DNA from: Nematostella vectensis
Lineage: Eukaryota; Cnidaria; Anthozoa; Actiniaria; Edwardsiidae
Direction of reading: 5' to 3'
NCBI RefSeq assembly: GCF_932526225.1
Contig: NC_064044.1
Location: forward strand, 6,166,747-6,230,746
Length of the DNA: 64,000 nt
The notes beneath the pieces are model-generated. The model searched no databases. It saw only the letters and a program-made list of their open reading frames with translations, and had not been told where the DNA came from. This document shows, in pieces, positions 55,401-61,850 of the stretch (position 1 is the first letter of the stretch; each line of letters starts with the position of its first letter). The position numbers and the translations under genes were made by a program.

Positions 55401-58400
55401 TTTTACCTTCAGTAGCCTATTGTATGGTATTTAATAACCATTCGTTTGCTCTTTGTCTCAGGCTAAGCACAAACAACGGCACAGCATTCTCTCCCGTCGA
55501 CTATACTGCGATGTCTGACAATAGTTTAACGTTTTTGGCCAACGAACAATCTAAGCTAGTAAACATAACCATCAATGTTGACCAGACAGTGGAAAATGAT
55601 GAAGATTTCAAGGCACTCCTGTCTCACACTAACGCAGACCAAGTTGCCCTTGGCCTACTAAATACGACGACAATCACAATTGGCAACGATGATCAAGGTG
55701 GCTGGAGTAAACTAAAATTTTGATTTATTTTGACTAACAGACATTTTGTTGAAAGACATTGTACTATAAAGAGAAAATTGTCATAATAAAAATTTGGGCT
55801 TGCTAAAGATTTTGGATGTCTTATGCCAAAAATGTATATTGCTGCCTTTGGAAATTTACCAAAGAAAGTGTTCCCGTTATGATACTATATGTCTATTTAA
55901 GTACAACTCCCGGGTAACAACAATTGTTCTATTGGGGTTTAAAGACTGTAACTGTTGTCTTCCTTTAAAACTAGGTCCATGATAGTTTTTGTTTTCATTG
56001 ATCCACAGCAACCTTTAGCTTTGTGTCCTCATCGTATTCAGTTGAGGAAGATACGGGTTATGTTACAGTGAACATCACAAAGACTGGGACCTCTGACATT
56101 TCTCTTGATGTGAAGTAAGTAGAATAGAATTGGTTTGTGTGATTGATTGAATTCTGGGAAAAGTATTGGCAATCAAATTATTGTCTTTGCACTTCTTTTC
56201 TGAATCTTTTACCTTCAGTAGACTATTGTATGGTATTCAATAACCATACATTTGCTCTTTGTCTCAGGCTAAGCACAAACAACGGCACAGCATTCTCTCC
56301 CGTCGACTATACTGCGATGTCTGACAATAGTTTAACGTTTTTGGCCAACGAACAATCTAAGCTAGTAAACATAACCATCAATGTTGACCAGACAGTGGAA
56401 AATGATGAAGATTTCAAGGCTCTCCTGTCTCACACTAACGCAGACAAAGTTGCCCTTGGCCTACTAAATACGACAACAATCACAATTGGCAACGATGATC
56501 AAGGTGACTGGAGAAAACTAATCTTTTGATTTATTTTGACTAACAGACATTTTGTTGAAAGACTTTGTACTATAAAAGGAAAATTGTCATAATAAAAATT
56601 TGGGCTTGCTAAAGATTTTGGATGTCTTATGCCAAAAATGTATATTGCTGCCTTTGGAATTGCTATGGAAATTTACCAAAGAAAGTGTTCCCGTTATAAT
56701 ACAATATGTCTATTTAAGTACAACTCTCGGGTAACAACAATTGTTCTATTGGGGTTTAAAGACTGTAACTGTTGTCTTCCTTTAAAACTAGGTCCATGAT
56801 AGTTTTTGTTTTCATTGATCCACAGCAACCTTTAGCTTTGTGTCCTCATCGTATTCAGTTGAGGAAGATACGGGTTATGTTACAGTGAACATCACAAAGA
56901 CTGGGACCTCTGACATTTCTCTTGATGTGAAGTAAGTAGAATAGAATTGGTTTGTGTGATTGATTGAATTCTGCGAAAAGTATTGGCAATCAAAATATTT
57001 TCTTTGCACTCCTTCATTTCTGAATCTTTTACCTTCAGTAGCATATTGTATGGTATTCAATAACCATTCATTTGCTCTTTGTCTCAGGCTAAGCACAAAC
57101 AACGGAACAGCATTCTCTCCCGTCGACTATACTGCGATGTCTGACAATGGTGTAACGTTTTTGGCAAACGAACAATCTAAGCTAGTAAACATAACCATCA
57201 ATGTTGACAAGACAGTTGAAAATAATGAAGATTTCAAGGCCCTCCTGTCTCACACTAACGCAGACCAAGTTGCCCTTGGCCTACTAAATACGACGACAAT
57301 CACAATTGGCAACGATGATCAAGGTGACTGGAGAAAACTAATATTTTGATTTATTTTGACTAACAGACATTTTGTGGAAAGACTTTGTACTATAAAAGGA
57401 AAATTGTCATAATAAAAAATTTGGGCTTGCTAAAGATTTTGGATGTCTTATGCCAAAAATGTATATTGCTGCCTTCGGAATTGCTTTGGATATTGACCAA
57501 AGAAAGTGTTCCCGTTAAAATACTATATGTCTATTTAAGTACAACTCTCGGGTAACAGCAATTTTTCTATTGGGGTTGAAAGACTGTAACCGTTGTCTTC
57601 CTTTTAAACTTGGTCCATGATTGTTTTTGATTTCATTGATCCACAGCAATTTTCAGCTTTGCGTCCTCATCGTATTCAGTTGAGGAAGATACGGGTTATG
57701 TTACTTTGAACATCACAAAGACGGGGAGCTCTGATATTCCTCTAAATGTGATGTGAGTACAATAGAATTGGTTTGTGTAATTGATTGTATTTTTTTGAAA
57801 AATGGCAATCTAAATATTTTATCTGTACTCCTTCTTGTATGGTAATTCATCTTTCAAGTTTTGTGCTTTTTTTAGACTCGGTACCATGGACGGGATTGCA
57901 GCTTCTGGTAGCGACTACACTGAAATTGCTAATGTCACGATAACTTTCGCTACTAACAAGGCTTCTCAACTTATGAACATCACCATTGGAGTTGACAGCA
58001 GTGTTGAAAACGACGAAACGTTCCAAGCTTTACTCTACAACAATAACCCATCTCAAGTACTCCTTGGCACCTCATCGACGACTGTTATTATTACGAATGA
58101 TGATAAAGGTGCATCATTTTTTTCTGTTTTGTTTTTTTAATGGCTTACGAATAGAATGATTATTCGAATGGAGGTGAAGGCCAATCTCGAGTAGCAATGA
58201 AGCTAGAGCCTATAAATGTCTAGCCTTTCAGACAGGTACAAGCTGGTTTAAACAATTGTGTAACCAGGGGCGGATATAGCTTCTTGCCAAGGGGGTTTGA
58301 CCTAAACATTTTCGTCATTATTTTACCTTTTATTTTGGAATGAGACAATTACAACAATAAAAAAGGCAGCCCAAGGTAGGGGGGTTAAACGCCCTAACCC

Positions 58401-61400
58401 CCCCGTAGATCAGCTACTGGTGACCATGAGCATACATTATCTGAAAAAAGGGCACAAACAATCATTTGCTCAACATCAAACCAACTAGTCTACTTGGGAT
58501 ACTGGCTCTAAAGCTTCTTTTTACTTCTAAAGTGTGTTTTAGTCTGTCTAAAAATCACTTATTGTTGTGCTTATCTACCCGATTTTCTTTAAAGCAATCT
58601 TCTCCTTTGCTGCTGCGTCATACTCTGTGGTTGAGGACACGGGTTATGTGACAGTAACAATCAACAAAACAGGGCTAACTGACGTTGATTTATCTGTATT
58701 GTAAGTATTCATATCAAAAATTATATCAGTCTGTATTCGATTGATATTATCAATTGCTTGTTTAGACTCGGTTTTTCATTTATTGTTTCATCTATTGGCT
58801 CGTTTATACGAACTTTTTTTATATTCAATCAACCAGACTAAACACCGAGGACGGGACAGCTGTTTCACCAGTTGATTTCACTGCGCTCGTCAATGGCACG
58901 GTTAACTTCCCTGCAAATGAGCCTTCCTTGTCAGTTAATATCAGCATAATTGTAGACAACAAAGTTGAGAACAACGAGACGTTTAAAGCTCTTATTTCCT
59001 CCAACAATCCATCTCAAGTTGCAATTGGTTTAACCTCGTCTACAGACTTAACCATCCAGAACGATGATATGGGTGAGTGACCATTTAACGATTGCTTGCA
59101 GTGCGCTTTATTTGGTTATTAAATACAGGGTATCATAAAAGGGTTACCGGTACTGTAAAAGGAAGTTCCAACACTATCATCTAGGCTAGATTTATTCACT
59201 CATCCAACCCTCCTTCCTCCTTCATTTCCTCACTTACTCACGCATTCACTCACTCACTCCACCACTCACTCACTCACTCACTCACTCACCCATCCACTCA
59301 CTCACTCGCTCGCTCGCCCGCACGCCCGCCCGCCCACATACTCACTCACTCATTTAATCAATCACTCACTCATTTGCTCACCCACCAACCCACCCACTCA
59401 CCAACCGAGCCACCCACTCACTTTATCAAACACTCACTCACTCACTCATTCACTCACTCCACTTACCCATTCACTCCCTCCACTTACTTCCTCTCTCACC
59501 TGTCTCACTCAAGTCACTAATTCACCTTGCCTCACTTTCGTATTATTTATTTACTTACATATTGGTATAAAATTTTTTAATAATAATATAATACTTATAA
59601 TGATCGTTTATTAACCACTTGGCAGTATACACTGAATTACAGTTGTGGTCAGAAACACTCTCACAGTATTGACATCGCACAGTGCCAAGTTTGTTGTACC
59701 TATTTGTGTGCCCTTTGGGCATTTGAGTGCGCTGCGGCCCTGATCTAAGGGAGTATCCATGGCTTTTGGTACTCTACTTGGAATAACATCACTGAGGGGT
59801 TTGATACCCTTAGCCTTAGTAACAAACGCAGTCGATATAGTCTCTCGACGGTTGCGCGCACAGCTACAGGCTACGTTGTATTCATGGGATGGAAAAATGA
59901 TTCTTGGGGCTCTTTTTTGGATTGTTTTACAATAAGCATGGGATTGTTTCCAATAAGCAGTAGTCTACAGTTGTCATTTATTACTGTGATTTATTCCATG
60001 CATTTATACCATTGATAATAAGATTTCAATGAGTCCAGTTCCGCTTCCTTAAGGAACTTATTTTTAATATTCTCGATGCGCTACTTTTAGGATCCGTGAG
60101 CTTCAACCAAACACTCTTCGTCGTCAACGAGGGTGATTCCGCACTTCTTGTATTCACTTGTAGCGGCAACAACGAGATCGACTTTAACTTTAGGTAAGGA
60201 AGCAACAGTGTCGTCATTAAACACGAGGTTTCGCTATAAAAGGGAAAGCTCCTCCCACCCCCGGGCTCATAATTTGCAATTATAATCAAAACACTGCAAT
60301 GCTAGCAGTCACAAATTATAAGCCTCCTGTAAAATTGCTTTTCTCTGAGCCTCAGTCGACTGGAATAAAACTATTTTTGCACAGGTAACAAGACAGTTGT
60401 GTCCAGAGTAGCGTTAAATTAGTTATTTGCTGTCCACTCTCGTTTTCGGTGCAAAATTTTAAATTTTGCGCTATCCATAATCTAGCGCACCTCCATAAAT
60501 TATTATCGCGCTGTGATGAAAATGCCCGTATTCAAGAGCGCATACAGCTAGGTATAGCATTATTTTACGATAGATAAAAACGTTTTTAGATGGACAACTC
60601 TAGGAATGATATTTATTTCGGTTTAGAATATTAAAGTTGAATGTAGCGCTCAAAGCAATTGTCCTGACATGTTCACTCATTGACGGCTGATTGATAACTT
60701 TTTGCTTTTGAGCCCGGGGGTTGAAGGAGCTTTCCCTTTTAAAGCGGAACCTTGTGTTTAACAATTTGATGCGACAACTTGCTCAAGCTCTTTGGCATTT
60801 TTTAACTATTCCATTTCCGTGTCTTAGACTTAGCAGTACACCAGGCACTGCAACAGTCGCAGATTACACACTCGCAAACGACACGTCCTTAACGTGTGCT
60901 CCTGGCGTCACCACTACGACCTTCAGCGTCCCTACAGTCCAAGATGTCATGGCGGAGACCACGGAGTCGTTCATTGTCAGCATCAGCGCCAATGCTGGCG
61001 AACCTTTTAACTTCATCGACCGCGTTGCAACTGTCAGCATCATAGACACCGTTGATAAAGGTGAATACGCTGAAGTGATACCCGTTGTGTTTTTTCTCAA
61101 GCTCCGTGCAAACAGCGTTGGGGTGACTTGCCTAAAGAACCACTATCGCTTGCCATTTATACCCTCCACATTAGTTTGATACTGCTTAGAATTTCTTTTT
61201 CTTCGTAGCTGTTATGGTGGGAGGTTTCTTTTATTTCTGATTATGAAATTTTTGAGGAGTTAAATTTTGGGATGATGTTCCATGAAAACCTTGATCTACA
61301 CTGAACCATAGTAATTAGATAATTCGATGTTCACAATGGTAAATAAACTGTGTCAGGGATGATTTAGATGTGAAGTTTCAAAATACTTTTTGTTTCATCG

Positions 61401-61616
61401 TCGCAGAAAAATATTTTATGTCTCGTTACTATTTCATTCTTTTTTATAATTTTTTGAGATACTAATTTCCCCTGGTTTCGTGTTTTAACATTCTGATATT
61501 CACTCCCCAGTAAATATCACTATCAGCGCCTCGACGTACACAACAAATGAGGAAGCAGGACCCGTCACCGTCGTAATTGAGAAAACAGACAACGCAGAGA
61601 TTAATATTTCTGCTAG
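1..61616 (+). CDS. Giant multi-Calx-beta protein gene, interior portion (150 exons, both ends outside the window)
   Basis: Joining exons by consensus GT-AG sites gives one continuous frame of about 8,535 residues (25,605 nt) built almost only of Calx-beta domains: a partial domain 1, 74 complete domains and the first half of domain 76. Each array domain reads as a beta-sandwich module: start ATFSFASSSYSV, acidic EED at residues 13-15, VDY at 48-50, ENDED at 80-84, and the family-typical end ITIGNDD at 107-113. In the Calx-beta family (Na+/Ca2+ exchangers, integrin beta-4, FRAS1/FREM, ADGRV1, sponge aggregation factors) such acidic loops bind Ca2+. Four N-X-T sequons per domain, no cysteine and a strong negative charge suggest a secreted or cell-surface filament; this is inference. 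No signal peptide, membrane segment or GPCR domain is visible, so the family member cannot be named. Gene structure is well supported by 150 exons obeying the same phases. Exact copy number depends on the assembly. Confidence 0.5.
7455..16342 (+). CDS. Calx-beta domains 11-21 (type I, grading into type II)
   Basis: Exon A/exon B pairs: 11 7767-7872/8029-8264; 12 8577-8682/8839-9074; 13 9386-9491/9645-9880; 14 10193-10298/10455-10690; 15 11002-11107/11261-11496; 16 11808-11913/12070-12305; 17 12617-12722/12879-13114; 18 13425-13530/13687-13922; 19 14234-14339/14496-14731; 20 15036-15141/15298-15533; 21 15845-15950/16107-16342. Domains 11 and 14 use a cctcag acceptor for exon A. Domain 12 has Leu69. 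Domain 18 has Gly55 and ends DDK rather than DDQ. Domain 20 has Met71 and Asn84. Lys96 is kept to domain 20 and is Gln in domain 21. The intron after domain 19 already lacks the 7-nt attgtac segment (type II), but the intron after domain 20 has it again, so the type I/II border is interleaved. Confidence 0.5.
16343..28372 (+). CDS. Calx-beta domains 22-36 (type II, 802-bp units)
   Basis: Exon A/exon B pairs: 22 16647-16752/16909-17144; 23 17449-17554/17711-17946; 24 18251-18356/18513-18748; 25 19053-19158/19315-19550; 26 19855-19960/20117-20352; 27 20657-20762/20919-21154; 28 21459-21564/21721-21956; 29 22261-22366/22523-22758; 30 23063-23168/23325-23560; 31 23865-23970/24127-24362; 32 24667-24772/24929-25164; 33 25469-25574/25731-25966; 34 26271-26376/26533-26768; 35 27073-27178/27335-27570; 36 27875-27980/28137-28372. 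Spacing is a strict 802 bp. Residue 96 is Gln. Residue 57 is Met in most, Ser in 23, Thr in 34 and 35. Residue 52 is Ser in 22, 24, 27, 29 and 30. Exon A of domains 26 and 28 changes Glu13 to Lys (gttaaggaag). Domain 34 uses donor gtgagt after exon A and has Ile53. Domain 31 has Met61, Arg67 and Lys77. No stop or frameshift was seen. Confidence 0.5.
28373..35587 (+). CDS. Calx-beta domains 37-45 (type II, arranged in three-unit blocks)
   Basis: Exon A/exon B pairs: 37 28677-28782/28939-29174; 38 29479-29584/29741-29976; 39 30281-30386/30543-30778; 40 31083-31188/31345-31580; 41 31885-31990/32144-32379; 42 32684-32789/32946-33181; 43 33486-33591/33748-33983; 44 34288-34393/34550-34785; 45 35090-35195/35352-35587. 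Domains 37, 40 and 43 share Ser39 (taagctcaaac). Domains 39 and 42 share Glu27 and Tyr34 in exon A; domain 45 has Glu27 with Asp34. Domain 41 has the 3-nt loss in the short intron, giving a 799-bp unit. Substitutions recur every third unit, so this stretch grew by duplication of three-unit blocks rather than unit by unit. Confidence 0.5.
35588..38795 (+). CDS. Calx-beta domains 46-49 (type II, duplicated pair)
   Basis: Exon A/exon B pairs: 46 35892-35997/36154-36389; 47 36694-36799/36956-37191; 48 37496-37601/37758-37993; 49 38298-38403/38560-38795. Domains 46 and 48 share Asn86 (tttcaacgcc) and a gaattgtgcg intron variant. Domains 47 and 49 share Thr57, Met71 and the intron variant cagtagcatattg. 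The pair is repeated at 1,604 bp. Exon B of domain 49 is type II (Gln96, gccctc), but its 3' flank switches to type I (ctggagaaagc) just after the exon, where the foreign island begins. Confidence 0.5.
38796..39780 (+). CDS. Calx-beta domain 50 within a type I island
   Basis: Exon A 39106-39211 and exon B 39368-39603 encode a domain with Gly55, Ser57-Val58 and Lys96, all type I features, although its neighbours on both sides are type II. Flanking intron features are also type I: the attgtac segment, aaaatgttcataataaa, and the rare tgtgttattaattaaattc variant. The closest match in the window is the segment around 13,115-14,100 (domains 17/18), collinear at an offset of 25,681 bp. Differences include Gln114 here against Lys114 in domain 18. 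After about 39,780 the intron returns to type II (gtgtttccg, ctattgaagt). Confidence 0.5.
39781..44282 (+). CDS. Calx-beta domains 51-56 (type II, including two 732-bp units)
   Basis: Exon A/exon B pairs: 51 39915-40020/40177-40412; 52 40717-40822/40979-41214; 53 41449-41554/41711-41946; 54 42181-42286/42443-42678; 55 42983-43088/43245-43480; 56 43785-43890/44047-44282. Introns before exon A of domains 53 and 54 are only 234 nt because of a shared 70-nt deletion, and both use acceptor gatttacag. Domains 53 and 54 also share Tyr66 (caatataagc). Domain 55 has Ser42, which keeps an N-X-T sequon, with Lys13 and His30 in exon A. Domain 56 has Phe99, and the intronic stop after its donor is lost, which has no coding meaning. 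Confidence 0.5.
44283..57323 (+). CDS. Calx-beta domains 57-72 (type III, mostly 820-bp units)
   Basis: Exon A/exon B pairs: 57 44587-44692/44849-45084; 58 45407-45512/45669-45904; 59 46227-46332/46489-46724; 60 47047-47152/47309-47544; 61 47848-47953/48110-48345; 62 48657-48762/48916-49151; 63 49474-49579/49736-49971; 64 50294-50399/50556-50791; 65 51103-51208/51362-51597; 66 51919-52024/52181-52416; 67 52739-52844/53001-53236; 68 53559-53664/53821-54056; 69 54380-54485/54642-54877; 70 55200-55305/55462-55697; 71 56009-56114/56268-56503; 72 56826-56931/57088-57323. Many long introns have an 11-bp insertion (ggaattggtatgga). Residues 57-58 are SV or SL, never MV. Lys96 occurs in 59 and 71. 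Domain 63 ends DDR. Domains 61, 64 and 70 have a caag|gtggctgg donor. Domain 72 is the most diverged of the block (Gly57, Lys77, Asn82). Confidence 0.5.
57647..58108 (+). CDS. Calx-beta domain 73, transitional module
   Basis: Exon A is 57647-57752 (106 nt) and exon B 57876-58108 (233 nt), with a 123-nt intron. Exon A is still close to the array (ATFSFAS-type start, EEDTGYVT) but has changes near its end (TGSSDIPLNV) and a gtgagt donor. Exon B is clearly diverged, reading LGTMDGIAASGSDY, then MNITIGVDSSVENDETF and ending VIITNDDKG. The phases (1 outside, 2 inside), acidic motifs and NDD end are kept, and exon B is one codon shorter than in the array. The donor is aaag|gtgcat. It marks the edge where homogenisation of the array stops. 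Confidence 0.5.
58109..58594 (+). other. Intron between domains 73 and 74
   Basis: This 486-nt stretch between the donor gtgcatc and the acceptor tctttaaag has no array-intron similarity that I can see. It contains a G-rich/C-rich segment at about 58,265-58,419 that may be an old transposon remnant. No coding exon is recognisable. A short open frame near 58,466-58,651 overlaps exon A of domain 74 in another frame and is a shadow. Confidence 0.5.
58265..58419. mobile_element. Possible short DNA-transposon remnant
   Basis: The segment begins caggggcggatatag and ends cagctactg, with internal runs gggggtttgacc and ggttaaacgcccta that could be degraded inverted copies. The CAGGGGCGGAT start resembles terminal repeats of hAT-like short elements in animals. 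I could not find a matching target-site duplication, and the inverted similarity is weak. This is a tentative call. Confidence 0.5.
58595..59072 (+). CDS. Calx-beta domain 74, diverged module
   Basis: Exon A is 58595-58700 (106 nt) and exon B 58837-59072 (236 nt), split by a 136-nt intron, so the module has the array's exact exon lengths and phases. Exon A reads AIFSFAAASYSVVEDTGYVT, followed by INKTG. Exon B has TEDGTAVSPVDF, VENNETFKALI and the closing LTIQNDDMG. The acidic residues expected to bind Ca2+ are present (VED, VDF, ENNE, NDD). Sequons at NKT, NGT, NIS and NET keep the glycosylation pattern although the sequence has drifted. Donors are gtaagt and gtgagt. This gives an unhomogenised relative for rooting the array. 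Confidence 0.5.
59073..60090 (+). other. Intron between domains 74 and 75 (1,018 nt)
   Basis: It begins gtgagtga and ends ctacttttag. It holds the ACTC-rich simple repeat at about 59,194-59,515, an A+T-rich stretch near 59,540-59,600, and unique sequence after that. I see no exon, RNA gene or array-intron copy in it. Confidence 0.5.
59194..59515. repeat. ACTC-rich simple repeat
   Basis: A degenerate tetranucleotide tract of (ACTC)n/(CACT)n, interrupted by cgctcgctcg and cgcccgcccg variants and by ccacccac runs. It is strongly strand-asymmetric, with almost no G on the + strand outside the gctcgctcg part. It lies wholly inside an intron. Confidence 0.5.
60091..61060 (+). CDS. Calx-beta domain 75, strongly diverged and cysteine-containing
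   Basis: Exon A is 60091-60193 (103 nt, acceptor acttttag, donor gtaagg) and exon B 60828-61060 (233 nt, acceptor gtcttag, donor gtgaat). Phases remain 1 outside and 2 inside. Exon A reads GSVSFNQTLFVVNEGDSALL and then FTCSGNNEIDF. Exon B has STPGTATVADYTL, LTCAPGVTTTTFSV and AETTESF, which fit the Calx-beta pattern. Unlike the array domains it has one cysteine in each exon, which could form a disulfide. Its end (SIIDTVDK) lacks the NDD motif, so one Ca2+ site may be altered. The intron between the two halves is 634 nt and carries a transposon-like inverted-repeat element. Confidence 0.5.
60217..60761. mobile_element. TTAA-bounded inverted-repeat element (MITE-like) in an intron
   Basis: The left arm (60217-60272) starts TTAAACACGAGG and includes aaaagggaaagctcct and acccccgggctca. 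The right arm (60710-60761) is its near-perfect reverse complement and ends CCTTGTGTTTAA. The arms are about 52-56 nt, and both outer ends are TTAA, fitting a TTAA target-site duplication (piggyBac-type preference). The interior of about 440 nt has no open frame, so it would be non-autonomous. It includes an A+T palindrome near 60,452-60,472 (gcaaaattttaaattttgc). The right end lies only 66 nt before exon B of domain 75. Confidence 0.5.
61061..61510 (+). other. Intron between domains 75 and 76 (450 nt)
   Basis: It runs from donor gtgaatac to acceptor ttcactccccag. It is A+T-rich unique sequence with no repeat or exon that I can recognise. Confidence 0.5.
61511..61616 (+). CDS. Calx-beta domain 76, first half (exon A only)
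   Basis: A 106-nt exon after acceptor cactccccag and ending GCTAG|gtgagt. In phase 1 it reads VNITISASTYTTNEEAGPVT and then VVIEKTDNAEINIS. The acidic NEEAG turn and the final phase-2 split codon match exon A of the other modules. The partner exon B was not found before the end of the window, so the intron is at least 2,384 nt and the gene continues. The only cue for its end is the donor, backed by conserved exon length. Confidence 0.5.
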
Positions 61617-61631
61617 GTGAGTGAACTAGTC

Positions 61632-61719
61632 ATTCGTTGGCAATTGAGCGAGTGAATAAGTTATTCGTTGGCAATTGAGCGAATGATGATTCGTTGGCAA
61701 TTGAGCGAATGAATGAGTT
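61632..61719. repeat. Short minisatellite, three copies of a 26-31-nt unit
   Basis: Three direct copies begin attcgttggcaattgagcga at 61,632, 61,663 and 61,689, and end in variants of atgaatgagtt. Diverged relatives (tcgttggtgattgggcgagt) recur near 61,980. It starts 15 nt after the splice donor of exon 76. Confidence 0.5.
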
Positions 61720-61850
61720 ATTGGCTAGTATACACCTGTTTCAAATAAGATTGCACTCCGCAGTGTTACATGGGTATCAAATATGTAAGCAGATAAGTTT
61801 GAATATAAACAAATCTAGACTTCAAAAGCTATAGAATTCTTGTTCATCCC

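Larger units (their letters stand above)
1..57323 (+). repeat. Tandem array of about 72 Calx-beta gene units (about 0.8 kb each)
   Basis: Head-to-tail units, each exon A (106 nt), short intron (153 or 156 nt), exon B (236 nt), longer intron (304-322 nt, 234 nt in two units). Exon A is entered after a cag acceptor (usually gatccacag) and leaves at AA|gtaagtag. Exon B follows ctttgtctcag or ctttgtttcag and ends CAAG|gtgactgg. The split codons are G|CA (Ala, phase 1) between domains and AA|G (Lys, phase 2) inside a domain. Length classes come from identifiable indels: a 3-nt ttc loss in the short intron, a 7-nt attgtac loss in the long intron (type II), an 11-nt insertion (type III) and a 70-nt deletion (732-bp units). 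Introns are almost as alike as exons, showing recent homogenisation. The introns contain no other recognisable gene. Confidence 0.5.

Noticed and set aside
1-57323. Non-coding satellite DNA
   Set aside because: Although tandem, every unit keeps two exons of fixed length with correct phases, no stops and a recognisable domain, while indels occur only in introns.
1-57323. Bacterial repeat adhesin with Calx-beta domains
   Set aside because: Each domain is interrupted by introns with GT-AG ends and polypyrimidine tracts, so the source is eukaryotic.
1-57323. CRISPR or other short-repeat array
   Set aside because: The period is about 800 bp and there are no short repeats separated by unique spacers.
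60721-61179. 152-residue open frame read as one protein
   Set aside because: Its first part is the right arm of the TTAA element and intron sequence, and only 60,828-61,060 is exon B of domain 75.
61617-61640. End of the gene after exon 76
   Set aside because: The exon ends in a gtgagt donor in the middle of a Calx-beta domain, and I found no stop codon or poly(A) signal tied to it.
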